From the NCBI GenBank assembly GCA_030831885.1, contig JAURKF010000143.1, forward strand, positions 1 through 16,353: 16,353 nucleotides of DNA, given 5' to 3'. The DNA comes from Flavobacteriales bacterium. Lineage in GTDB: Bacteria; Bacteroidota; Bacteroidia; Flavobacteriales; UA16. The notes under the pieces are model-generated. The model was not told where the DNA came from. It was given only the letters and a program-made list of their open reading frames with translations, and ran no database searches. Positions 6,273 through 14,474 of the stretch are shown here, in pieces. A program made the translations under genes and the position numbers. Position 1 is the stretch's first letter; each line of letters begins with the position of its first letter.

Positions 6273-8708
6273 ATGTCTAACACTAACCCAGCTCCTCAAA
6301 AAACCAATTTTTTGGACGCTGATGACTTAAGGCCCATAATTAAGTTCATCAACAAAAATTGGTATTTGATGATTCTCTTCTCGGGCATAGGTTGGCTATT
6401 CGCTATGTTCTATACTCATCGGCTACCGAACGTATATGCTGCGAAAACAGAGATTCTTCTAAAATCATCGGAAACGTACGACTATCAAACTCAGATTTAC
6501 AAGGACATCGGTTATTATTCCTTGATGCAAGACATCACCAATCAAAAACGAATTTTGAGTTCGTACGACATGATTGGTAAAGTGATGGAACGAGTTGACT
6601 TTACTCACAACTATTTCTTGGTTGGCCGCGTGAAAACGGAACAGGTCGACCGATTCGCTTACTTCGATGTGTTTTGCGATTGGCGCATGTTGGATAAGAG
6701 GCTCTATGGCAAGCCCTTCACTCTGAAAATTGTGGATTTATCGAAATACACCATCAGCTATGTGCTTGATGGAAATAAACTAACACATGAATTTGAATTT
6801 GGGAAGGAAAATGTCGATGTCAATTTTACCATCAAGGTTGACTTGCTTCCGCGCGTAGATGAGGTTAACTTAAAGAGCATTCAGGAACAGAATTTTCAGT
6901 TCACTGTGCAGCACCCGGAAGTCCTCATTGATCAGCTTCGCGGTGGATTGAAAATTGAGAATCAGGATATGACAAGCATCCTGACGCTCACCATGAGAGA
7001 TATGCTTGAGAGCAGGGCAAAAACTTTTCTGGACACACTTGCCCGAGTTTATCTCGAATTCACCCTGCAAAATCAACTTATCGTAAATGAGAAAACTGAG
7101 GATTATATAGACAAGCAACTTGATGGTATCATGATCATCATGGACTCCCTAGAAGGTTTGATTGATAATTTCAAAGCGAACAACAACATTCTTGATCTTG
7201 ACATGGAACAAGAAAACGCATTCTCTATTCTGGAACAAACAGAAAAGGACGAGCGAAATCTTGTACTGCGAGAAAACGCTCTTGCAGCTCTTGAAGAGTT
7301 CCTGGTCAAGGAAAGTGATATGTCTGTTATACCTCCTCTAAACTTACTGCAGGAAGAAGATCAGTCGCTAAGTGCCCTTGTGAAAGACTTGTTCAACTTA
7401 CGTCAACGCAGAACGGAACTCCTTGTAGACATGAAGCCCAGCGACCGAAGGGTCCAAAAGATTGATTCCGTTGTAAAAACCATCCGCAGCAGCATTTTCC
7501 GATACACCACGGATAATAAAAAACAGATTCAAAAACGCATACAGGATGTCAGAGCTCAACACTCGGCAGCTGAAGATGAACTTAGAAGTATTCCACGCTC
7601 GCAGCGCGACCTTCTCAGCATTGAGCGTAAACTGACAGTGAACGAAGGTCAGTACACGTTCTTGTTGCAGAAAAAAGCAAATACTGTCATTGCTCGTGCT
7701 GGTATTATTCCGCAAACAAGCATAATAGAGTCGGCCAGAAGCCTGGGTGTCGTGGGGCCGGAAAAGTCCGGCACGATATGGACTTTTGTAGGCGTTGGAT
7801 TTTTTATTGCACTCATTATTGGGCTTGTGCGTGCAATCTTCTTTGAACGTATAGAGAACACACGTGAATTAAAGGCATACACTCGACTACCGCTTCTGGG
7901 TGGAATTCCGAACTATCAGGACGTCGATTTGGATCCGATTGTAATTGCGAGTAACCCGCGTTCGAATGTGAGTGAAGCTTTTCGATCTATTCGAACCAAC
8001 TTACAATACATTCTTCACGATGAAGGGCCTAAAGTTATCCTTGTGACTTCGCTTCACCCCGGAGAAGGAAAAACATTTGTTTCTGTAAACTTATCTGCCG
8101 TATTAGCGAAAGCATCTAAGCGCGTTATCGTGTTGGACTTTGACATGCACAAGCCGAAAATTCACAAGTCCATGCGAATGGAAAATGTGAGCGGTATCTC
8201 ATCTTATCTCATTGGGAAAACGGATTTCAGGCAAAGTATAACCCCAACAGCGGTGGAGAACATGGATGCCATAACGGCGGGTCCAGTGCCACCCAACGCT
8301 TCGGAATTGGTCCTCAATCAGCGCGTTGATCTACTCCTCGAAGGAATTAAAGAAATGTACGATTATGTGATTATCGATACACCTCCATTGTTACTTATCA
8401 GTGACTCACTGGTGCTTCTAAGCAAAGTAGACCTTGGAATATTCGTATTGAACACAGAAAAAGCGACTAAAGCAGGATTGCGCCATCTTGAGGAGGTGCT
8501 CTCAATGAATAATCTAAAAAAGAATTCGATTGTACTGAACAATATCAAGCAAAAACGCTGGAAATATTACTACGGCAAATACGCTTACCGATATGGTTAT
8601 GGTTACGGCTACGGATATGGCTATGGCAACACATACGGCGGTTATATGTACGGAAACGCCTATTACTCCGAAGATGATTCCAGCAAATCAAAAAAGAAGA
8701 AGAAATAG
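6273..8708 (+). CDS. wzc: Wzc-like polysaccharide co-polymerase / bacterial tyrosine autokinase
   Basis: An 811-residue inner-membrane protein that controls chain length and export of surface polysaccharide. An N-terminal Wzz-type helix (about 31-50) leads into a long periplasmic region rich in coiled coil (about 290-490, ending RDLLSIERKLTVNEGQYTFL, the GNVR-type segment). A second helix lies at about 502-522. The cytoplasmic BY-kinase domain follows, with Walker A SLHPGEGKT (593-601, Lys600), Walker A' VIVLDFDMHKPK (Asp622, Asp624) and Walker B YVIIDTPP (Asp702). The tail holds 16 tyrosines between residues 765 and 798, the expected autophosphorylation cluster, and ends in polylysine. The fused kinase is the usual Bacteroidota arrangement. 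A GT2 gene follows after 15 bases, and the exosortase operon is divergent, 134 bases away. No outer-membrane Wza-like gene is present in the window. Confidence 0.93.
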   Translation: MSNTNPAPQKTNFLDADDLRPIIKFINKNWYLMILFSGIGWLFAMFYTHRLPNVYAAKTEILLKSSETYDYQTQIYKDIGYYSLMQDITNQKRILSSYDMIGKVMERVDFTHNYFLVGRVKTEQVDRFAYFDVFCDWRMLDKRLYGKPFTLKIVDLSKYTISYVLDGNKLTHEFEFGKENVDVNFTIKVDLLPRVDEVNLKSIQEQNFQFTVQHPEVLIDQLRGGLKIENQDMTSILTLTMRDMLESRAKTFLDTLARVYLEFTLQNQLIVNEKTEDYIDKQLDGIMIIMDSLEGLIDNFKANNNILDLDMEQENAFSILEQTEKDERNLVLRENALAALEEFLVKESDMSVIPPLNLLQEEDQSLSALVKDLFNLRQRRTELLVDMKPSDRRVQKIDSVVKTIRSSIFRYTTDNKKQIQKRIQDVRAQHSAAEDELRSIPRSQRDLLSIERKLTVNEGQYTFLLQKKANTVIARAGIIPQTSIIESARSLGVVGPEKSGTIWTFVGVGFFIALIIGLVRAIFFERIENTRELKAYTRLPLLGGIPNYQDVDLDPIVIASNPRSNVSEAFRSIRTNLQYILHDEGPKVILVTSLHPGEGKTFVSVNLSAVLAKASKRVIVLDFDMHKPKIHKSMRMENVSGISSYLIGKTDFRQSITPTAVENMDAITAGPVPPNASELVLNQRVDLLLEGIKEMYDYVIIDTPPLLLISDSLVLLSKVDLGIFVLNTEKATKAGLRHLEEVLSMNNLKKNSIVLNNIKQKRWKYYYGKYAYRYGYGYGYGYGYGNTYGGYMYGNAYYSEDDSSKSKKKKK
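8592..8627 (+). repeat. Six Tyr-Gly dipeptides in the kinase tail
   Basis: Six consecutive Tyr-Gly codon pairs lie at the centre of the tyrosine cluster of the Wzc-like kinase. The codons alternate (TAT/TAC for Tyr; GGT, GGC, GGA for Gly), so the DNA is not a perfect tandem repeat. The pattern is therefore more likely kept by selection on the protein than produced by recent slippage. More tyrosines flank it on both sides (8565-8666). Confidence 0.85.
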
Positions 8709-8723
8709 GCTTACATCGAACAA

Positions 8724-9365
8724 ATGGTTTCTCTTATCATAACGACCTATAATTATGCTCAATATGTAGAAAGAGCAATCAGAAGTGCCCTTGACCAGAG
8801 TCTTCCTCAAGATCATTTTGAGATAATCGTCATTAACGATAATTCGACGGACCATACTGCAAGTGTTCTTGAAAATTATTCTAACGATGTGCGTGTCTAC
8901 AACCTTTCAGAAAACATGGGCCTTGCAGGTGCACGGAATTTTGGAATTAAAAAAGCGAAAGGTCAATTTGTAGTCTTTCTGGATGCAGACGATTACATTC
9001 ACAAAGAAATGCTCCGCATGCAAAAAGTCTTTCTCGAGGAGAACAACAAACTCGATGCTGTTTCGGTCGATTACTATTTAGTTGATGAGCGGGGTAAGCA
9101 CATTGAGCATGTCAGTTCACAGGATAAGCCAATTGCCTGCGGAATTATGTTTCGAAAAGATTTTTTATTCAACATTGGCCTTTATGATGAGGATTTCAGA
9201 GCCCGAGAAGAAGAAGATTTACGCATTCGATGGAATAACCAATACAATATCCATAACATTATCTTGCCACTGTACAGATATCGTATGCACGACAATAATC
9301 TAACGAAGAACAGCAACGAAATGGGCAAACATCTCGAAAAGCTGAACAACAAACACAACCTATAG
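8724..9365 (+). CDS. GT2-family glycosyltransferase (short, soluble)
   Basis: A 213-residue family 2 (GT-A fold) glycosyltransferase. The N-terminus VSLIITTYNYAQYVERAIRS is the nucleotide-sugar binding start. INDNSTD (37-43) and the DxD-type metal site LDADD (86-90) follow, with GLAGARNFGI (66-75) between them. An acidic EEED (162-165) lies where the catalytic base region is expected. No membrane helix is seen, so it probably works at the inner face of the membrane, adding a sugar to a lipid-linked glycan. It is at the short end for the family, but the conserved elements are complete. It starts 15 bases after the Wzc-like gene and is probably co-transcribed with it. Donor and acceptor sugars cannot be told from sequence. 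It ends 19 bases before a convergent gene, with no visible terminator. Confidence 0.9.
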   Translation: MVSLIITTYNYAQYVERAIRSALDQSLPQDHFEIIVINDNSTDHTASVLENYSNDVRVYNLSENMGLAGARNFGIKKAKGQFVVFLDADDYIHKEMLRMQKVFLEENNKLDAVSVDYYLVDERGKHIEHVSSQDKPIACGIMFRKDFLFNIGLYDEDFRAREEEDLRIRWNNQYNIHNIILPLYRYRMHDNNLTKNSNEMGKHLEKLNNKHNL

Positions 9366-9384
9366 ATTCATTAGTAAAGGTAAT

Positions 9385-11478
9385 TTACTCGTAATTCAAT
9401 ACGGTGACATAGCCATATCGATCGACAGTTCTTCCCCGACCATCTTTTACTGAAATGTAAAAGTTGTAAACCCCCTCTTGAACATAGGTTCCATTGAGAG
9501 TTCCATCCCAGCCCTCATCAATGTTGTGTGATTCGAAAACAAGGTCGCCCCAGCGACTGAATATGTTGAGATAGTATTCCTGAACAAGGGCAAAAGAAAC
9601 CATTGGTTTGAATACGTCATTGTAGCCGCCAATTACAATTGCATTAGGAATCCATACAATTGCATCCATAGATAGATTCACTTCATTTGAGATTGATATG
9701 GCAGCCTCATTGGCTTCCGTTGTTTTTTCAACTGCATGAATCCGATAATAAAAATCTCCATCCGTTTCTACCAAGTCAGAGACATCGTCCTCATAAAACA
9801 AACTGCTTGAAGCATTTACTTCTTCAAGCAGCTCATATTCACTGTCCTTTTGTCGTCGGTAAATCTCGTATCGCTCAATACCATTGCTCCACTGGACATA
9901 TGGAGTCCAGGCTAGTGCATTGACCAACCGCTCCTGACTAGGTTGTCCATCAAGTAAAATGGTTGAAGCTATGTTGGTTGTATCAACAACGAGTCCGCAG
10001 GCATTGTAAACCAAAACTCTATACGTATATGAGAAAACATCGGTAACACGACCATCGTCCAAAAAGGAAATTTCAGCAGTTGCATTCTCATCTCGAACCA
10101 GCACCTGCTCCCAAGTTTGAGTAGCACTTTCCAATCGCTGAAGCTCATACCTGTATGTCTGAACAGTAGGTTCAAGTTTTACTAAAACTTCAACAGTATC
10201 CGAATTCAAAACAGTTGCATAAGCAATTTTTAGATTCTGCGGCACAGAAAAATCATCGACATAGGTATCATCGAAATTAGAAAACGCTCTAAAACCGGTT
10301 ATTGTATCGACAGCTTCAATTCTAAAAATATTATACCCCCCAAATTGAAAATTATCATAAGAATAACTCAAGGTTGTAATTGTATCCAAGGGTATCATTT
10401 GAATATCTGCGTAGGCATTGTTCAAGCCATATCCACCATGCACAACATAAAAGCTGGGCGAATTTTGCCAACTGCTATAGGGCGTCCAATTCATTTCGAT
10501 ACTTTCATCACAAACCGCAAAATTCTGTACCTGCAAAAAATGAGACATATAACAAACGGTAGTATCATAATTTCCACACGCATCATATGCGGCAATGGAA
10601 TATGATACCGGACCATTTTCTGTCTCTGCAAAGAAGTCTGTGAATTGCCAGGGTTCTTCATTTACCTGAAAAATCGGTGTCGTGGTATTTTCTTCACAGC
10701 GATAAACCATATAACCCAACACATCGGGCGAGGAACTCTGCTCCCATTCCACAACTGCATATCCCTCAGCATCAATATCGACACTTGAAACAATACCCGA
10801 CGATGGGAATACATTGTCGCTAAAATAATCCCCATCGATATTACTCACATAGGCGCATCCGTTCGAGGTAACGAGGCGAATCCGAAAGTTCATGGTGTCC
10901 TCAGTACAGTTAAAAACATTCTTCAGATAATAGTTTGTGCCGAAGTCAACGACCGACATTAGTTGCCAAACATTACCGGGGTAATCGGTCCACAATTCAT
11001 AGTGCCAATTAACCGTATTCATGCCATCCGGCAGCCAAGGGGTGTTCCACTCTAAATAAGCAGCGCTATCGCAGTTGTTGCATAGGTTTTCTGCTGCTTC
11101 CGCCTGAAGATGAATGGTTGAAAGTGTATCGGATGATACTGCGAATGTGCCGCCGGCTCCATTGGTGTACCAGGCCAAAACTGCATAGTAATAGCTATTT
11201 TGCAAAGATAAATTGGTTATATGAGTATAGCTGTTTGTTTGAAGGGGTGACAGATTATTGGCAATCGATGTAAATTCCAATACAGGTGAAATACTGTTTA
11301 AGACTTCATAGTGACTAAAATTTCCGGGGCTAGAAGTCGGAGGCGTCCAATTAATTGTAACGTTGCCCACCTCATCTACTTCCAAGCAACCTACCGTGGG
11401 CTCCAATTGAGTGTAGCCCACATTGAATGCAAAAAGCATAAACACCGAAATAGCAATGGGGTACAGTAATTTCTTCAA
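9385..11478 (-). CDS. Secreted fibronectin-III-like protein with T9SS type B sorting domain
   Basis: A 697-residue surface or secreted protein. Residues 1-24 form a signal peptide (MKKLLYPIAISVFMLFAFNV...YTQ). The body is a string of about five Ig/fibronectin type III-like modules (roughly 25-125, 235-320, 325-415, 420-512 and 520-605), recognised by repeated elements such as LAWTPYVQWSNGIERYEIYR. The last 90 residues are a CHU_C/gliding-motility-type C-terminal domain: WIPNA (609-613), FSRWGDLVFES (650-660), GWDG (666-669) and GVYNFYISVKD (679-689). This domain directs export through the type IX secretion system. The start codon is TTG at 11478, because an in-frame stop lies just upstream and no ATG would keep the signal peptide. 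It is probably an adhesin-like protein. The gene stands alone, convergent with the GT2 gene. Confidence 0.88.
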   Translation of the reverse strand: MKKLLYPIAISVFMLFAFNVGYTQLEPTVGCLEVDEVGNVTINWTPPTSSPGNFSHYEVLNSISPVLEFTSIANNLSPLQTNSYTHITNLSLQNSYYYAVLAWYTNGAGGTFAVSSDTLSTIHLQAEAAENLCNNCDSAAYLEWNTPWLPDGMNTVNWHYELWTDYPGNVWQLMSVVDFGTNYYLKNVFNCTEDTMNFRIRLVTSNGCAYVSNIDGDYFSDNVFPSSGIVSSVDIDAEGYAVVEWEQSSSPDVLGYMVYRCEENTTTPIFQVNEEPWQFTDFFAETENGPVSYSIAAYDACGNYDTTVCYMSHFLQVQNFAVCDESIEMNWTPYSSWQNSPSFYVVHGGYGLNNAYADIQMIPLDTITTLSYSYDNFQFGGYNIFRIEAVDTITGFRAFSNFDDTYVDDFSVPQNLKIAYATVLNSDTVEVLVKLEPTVQTYRYELQRLESATQTWEQVLVRDENATAEISFLDDGRVTDVFSYTYRVLVYNACGLVVDTTNIASTILLDGQPSQERLVNALAWTPYVQWSNGIERYEIYRRQKDSEYELLEEVNASSSLFYEDDVSDLVETDGDFYYRIHAVEKTTEANEAAISISNEVNLSMDAIVWIPNAIVIGGYNDVFKPMVSFALVQEYYLNIFSRWGDLVFESHNIDEGWDGTLNGTYVQEGVYNFYISVKDGRGRTVDRYGYVTVLNYE

Positions 11479-11697
11479 TTGAGTTCAATTTTGGCCCGGC
11501 TTTAACGGAAAACCTCGCGGATTATTACACGCAAAAACCACCTTCAAGGTTGCACGAATAAGACTGAGTTTTAACAGTTCTGCCCAGATCCAAATATTAT
11601 TTCATATCAGATGACGCATAAACGATTGAAGGAATTTTCTCAACAACTCACGTTGAATGCTCTCAATAAGGATTTAGAGCATCGAAACATATTAGCA

Positions 11698-12636
11698 TTA
11701 GCCGGGCATTTGCTTTCGCGTAGCCATATATTCTGACATCATCCGATTCACTATTTCCCCTGCCGGAAGAATGTCCTTAATCATAGCGGCGGCTTGTCCA
11801 ATCTCCAATTCCCCCTCTACTAAATCGCCTTCAAACATTCCGCGTTTAGCCCTTCCGCGTCCGAGTAATGCTCCCAACGACTCAGTGTCGGCGCCTTGGG
11901 CATATGCTTCCTGTACCCGCTTATAAAATTCGTTTTTTATCAATCGCACCGGCGTCAATTCCTTGAGTGTAAGATGCGTTCCGCCCTCGGGCGTCTGAAT
12001 AACAGTTTGTTTGAAATTTTCGTGGGCAGATGCCTCAACCGATGCTACGAAACGACTTCCAACTTGCACACCTTGCGCACCCAACGCAAATGCAGCCGCC
12101 ATGCTTCGGCCATCATGTATTCCCCCCGCAGCAATCAAGGGCAATTGTAAAACATCAGCCACGGCTGGAATGAGACAAAGCGTGGTGGTCTCCTCCCTTC
12201 CGTTATGCCCCCCGGCTTCAAATCCTTCAGCAACAACTGCATCGCAGCCGGCCTCCTGCGCCTTCAAGGCAAATCGCGCACTGCTCACCACGTGTACGAC
12301 TTTAATACCATTTTCCTTGAAAATAGGGGTATAGGTTTTAGGATTACCCGCTGAAGAGAATATTATTTTAACACCCTCCTCCAAAATGATTTGGATATGA
12401 TCGCTGATTTGGGGATAGAGCAACGGCAGATTTACACCAAAAGGTTTATTGGTTGAAGCCTTCGTCTTTCTGATATGTTCACGTAAAATATCAGGATACA
12501 TGGATCCGGATCCCAAAAGCCCCAACCCACCGGCGTTGCTCACCGCAGAGGCCAATTCCCAACCGGAACACCAAATCATCCCTGCTTGAATAATGGGGTA
12601 ACGAATATCAAAAAGCTCGGTAATACGTGTTTTCAT
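11698..12636 (-). CDS. Nitronate monooxygenase / FabK-like FMN-dependent oxidoreductase
   Basis: A 312-residue cytoplasmic TIM-barrel flavoprotein of the 2-nitropropane dioxygenase family. It would either oxidise alkyl nitronates or, if FabK-like, reduce enoyl-ACP. Visible motifs are the N-terminal ITELFDIRYPIIQAGM, NAGGLGLLGSG (34-44), the signature AEGFEAGGHNG (136-146) with candidate catalytic His144, AAGGIHDG (169-176) and QVGSRF (191-196), which bind the FMN phosphate. Met codons at 12648 and 12645 are also in frame. I chose 12636 because MKTRITELF is the family's usual beginning. Bacteroidota carry many close relatives annotated simply as nitronate monooxygenase, and sequence alone does not separate the two activities. 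The gene is divergent from the DUF6089 gene, with a -7-like box upstream. Confidence 0.87.
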   Translation of the reverse strand: MKTRITELFDIRYPIIQAGMIWCSGWELASAVSNAGGLGLLGSGSMYPDILREHIRKTKASTNKPFGVNLPLLYPQISDHIQIILEEGVKIIFSSAGNPKTYTPIFKENGIKVVHVVSSARFALKAQEAGCDAVVAEGFEAGGHNGREETTTLCLIPAVADVLQLPLIAAGGIHDGRSMAAAFALGAQGVQVGSRFVASVEASAHENFKQTVIQTPEGGTHLTLKELTPVRLIKNEFYKRVQEAYAQGADTESLGALLGRGRAKRGMFEGDLVEGELEIGQAAAMIKDILPAGEIVNRMMSEYMATRKQMPG

Positions 12637-12661
12637 AGCGCTCATCATCAGATTACACCGA

Positions 12662-12669
12662 CAAAAGTA
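12662..12669 (-). promoter_or_regulatory. Putative -7 box for the nitronate monooxygenase-like gene
   Basis: On the - strand this reads TACTTTTG, matching TAnnTTTG, and it ends 25 bases before the chosen ATG at 12636. That spacing resembles the one in front of the Wzc-like gene. No -33 element is obvious. If transcription starts about 7 bases below the box, both upstream ATGs (12648, 12645) would have almost no leader, which mildly favours the 12636 start. Confidence 0.4.
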
Positions 12670-12789
12670 CCCATCACAATCAGGCTTTCATGCTGAGAAA
12701 AATTAATTTCAATTTACTTTCAAAATATTTCCAGAATTGAAAATTGAATCTATCTTAGCGGCTTGGCAGCTAGAGCCTTAATTAATTCC

Positions 12790-13881
12790 ATGAAGAAGTT
12801 ATTATTCCTGTTTTTGCTATTGGCTTCAGTATCCGCCTCGGCCCAGTATCAGTGGGATTATGGCGTAAGGCTTGGTGCAGCGAATTACCTTGGTGATATC
12901 GGGGGTAAAGAACAACAGCGCAGAGATTATTTTTGGGATATGCACCTAGGACAAACCCGCTACGCAGTTGGGGCCTATGGTCGTTATAAATTCTCGAAGC
13001 GTTTTTCAATTAGCGCTGGTCTAGATCACATGCTGATTCAAGACGCAGATATTTACACAAGTTATATCCCTCGCCGTACGCGCAATCTCAATTTCCGTAA
13101 CCGTATGTTCGAACTATCCGGCAGAGCCGAGTTTACATTATGGTACGACAATGACGTTGGCAACAGAGGATTCTACAATCCGGATTATAAATTATTCGCG
13201 TTTGCCGGATTAGCTGCATACTACAGCAATCCTCAGGCACGACTTGTTTACGATGAGTCGGAAGGAAATCTGGCAGCTGAATTAGGGGGGGATACATCCA
13301 AGCTTTCAGCAGGAGAATTCGTCAATGACACATGGTACAATCTTCGACCACTTCGCACGGAAGGAGCAACATATAGCAGTATTGGTTTGGCAATTCCAAT
13401 GGGAATAGGAATGTATTTCACATTTAATAAGACATGGCGCGTCGGTTGGGAAATATGCTGGAGAAAAACATTCTCCGATTACATCGACGATGTTTCAACC
13501 TATTACAACAAACCTACACCCAACAATACAGACGAGTACGAATTGGCACTTGCACTTCAATCCCAGACATACCCCGAACTGCTATTAGAGCAAAATGCGT
13601 TGTTGCGATTAGAAGAAGGAAACCCAATCTATGAAGATATTTTCCCTGTCATGTCGTTGAATGATTTTAGATATCAACCTCAAAATGACGTAACAGCTGA
13701 AGCATTTCAATCAACACGCGGTTTGCATGATCCTGCCAATCCACTTGTGCGCAAGGATAGTTACATCACCTCTCAGGTAGTTGTAACCAAATTGGTTCGT
13801 GGACGTTCGAAATTTTACAAGAGCAAATACAGTTGGGTAAAGAACCGAGCCACAGTTCGTCGTTCACGTGCTAAGTTCTAA
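12790..13881 (+). CDS. DUF6089 outer-membrane beta-barrel protein
   Basis: A 363-residue secreted protein. Residues 1-19 form a signal peptide (MKKLLFLFLLLASVSASAQ). The frame could begin at TTG 12763, but only the ATG at 12790 puts the signal peptide at the N-terminus. The mature protein begins with the characteristic Y-G-V-R-L-G-A-A-N-Y-L-G-D-I-G-G segment, then a tyrosine- and arginine-rich pattern of alternating residues (DMHLGQTRYAVGAYGRYKF, ELSGRAEFTLWYDND, YKLFAFAGLAAYY) typical of porin-like beta-strands. It fits the Bacteroidota family DUF6089, whose function is unknown. Residues about 235-340 look less barrel-like and may form a periplasmic or surface portion. The C-terminal 20 residues are very basic (SKYSWVKNRATVRRSRAKF). 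Monocistronic, ending at a strong terminator. Confidence 0.85.
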   Translation: MKKLLFLFLLLASVSASAQYQWDYGVRLGAANYLGDIGGKEQQRRDYFWDMHLGQTRYAVGAYGRYKFSKRFSISAGLDHMLIQDADIYTSYIPRRTRNLNFRNRMFELSGRAEFTLWYDNDVGNRGFYNPDYKLFAFAGLAAYYSNPQARLVYDESEGNLAAELGGDTSKLSAGEFVNDTWYNLRPLRTEGATYSSIGLAIPMGIGMYFTFNKTWRVGWEICWRKTFSDYIDDVSTYYNKPTPNNTDEYELALALQSQTYPELLLEQNALLRLEEGNPIYEDIFPVMSLNDFRYQPQNDVTAEAFQSTRGLHDPANPLVRKDSYITSQVVVTKLVRGRSKFYKSKYSWVKNRATVRRSRAKF

Positions 13882-13912
13882 TACGGGATCATTCATATTC
13901 CATTTAAATAAA

Positions 13913-13940
13913 AAAGAGACGCGCACAAGCGCGTCTCTTT
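13913..13940. terminator. Bidirectional intrinsic terminator between the DUF6089 gene and ppiB
   Basis: A near-perfect palindrome. GAGACGCGC (13916-13924) pairs with GCGCGTCTC (13929-13937) around an ACAA loop, and the A-run on the left and T-run on the right extend the stem by three A-T pairs. On either strand it gives a GC-rich hairpin with a U-rich tail. It lies between the ends of two convergent genes (13881 and 13962) and can serve both. Confidence 0.88.
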
Positions 13941-13961
13941 CATTTTTAATAGACCTAAGTA

Positions 13962-14396
13962 TTATTCAACAATCTCAACTTTCGTCATCTTATCACCCTG
14001 ACGAATTTGATCGATAACTTCCAATCCCTCTGTCACTCTTCCAAAGCAAGTGTGATTGCGATCGAGATGAGAAGTGTTGTTCCTAGAATGGCAGATGAAG
14101 AATTGCGAACCACCGGTATTGCGACCTGCATGTGCCATACTTAAAACGCCGCGATCATGGTACTGATTACCGCCATCCAATTCACATGGAATTTTATAAC
14201 CCGGCCCACCAGTGCCAACTCCATTCGGACAACCTCCTTGAATCACAAAGTCAGGTATGACTCGGTGAAATGTCAATCCATCATAGAACCCGCTCTCCGC
14301 GAGTTTGATGAAGTTGGCCACAGTAACTGGTGCATCGTTGTGATAAAACTCCACATGCATGTCACCCTTTTCAGTGTGAATTATTGCTTTTTTCAT
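13962..14396 (-). CDS. ppiB: Cyclophilin-type peptidyl-prolyl cis-trans isomerase
   Basis: A 144-residue cytoplasmic cyclophilin with no signal peptide, catalysing cis-trans isomerisation of Xaa-Pro bonds during folding. Active-site positions of the family are present: Arg45, Phe50 and Gln53 in [13 protein letters not shown] (43-55), the GSQFFI block (96-101) and His115 in the DRNHTCFG segment. The Trp that confers cyclosporin sensitivity in human CypA is replaced by Leu111, which is usual for bacterial members. The length is close to the minimal single-domain bacterial enzymes. It starts at ATG 14396, 78 bases downstream of the GT2 gene on the same strand, so it may share that transcript or have its own promoter; none is clear. 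It ends near the bidirectional terminator. Confidence 0.93.
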   Translation of the reverse strand: MKKAIIHTEKGDMHVEFYHNDAPVTVANFIKLAESGFYDGLTFHRVIPDFVIQGGCPNGVGTGGPGYKIPCELDGGNQYHDRGVLSMAHAGRNTGGSQFFICHSRNNTSHLDRNHTCFGRVTEGLEVIDQIRQGDKMTKVEIVE

Positions 14397-14474
14397 TTAC
14401 TTGGTTTTGATGTTGCGAAAATAAACACTCACTGTGCAATTCGAAAGTTGAGGTAAAGAACCGAAAACCCCATT

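Noticed and set aside
11611..11736. A 41-codon open frame (MTHKRLKEFSQQL...) in the gap before the nitronate monooxygenase-like gene, + strand
   Set aside because: It overlaps the 3' end of the gene on the other strand, has no promoter or ribosome-binding hint, and matches no family I know. Chance is the simplest explanation.
12011..12334. A 107-codon + strand frame within the nitronate monooxygenase-like gene
   Set aside because: It is antisense to a well-supported flavoprotein gene with family motifs throughout. Its Ala/Ser/Pro-rich product is a typical shadow.
12753..12780. GGCT...AGCC inverted repeat upstream of the DUF6089 gene as a possible operator
   Set aside because: Only four paired bases around a ten-base centre, with no second copy in the window. 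Not distinguishable from chance.
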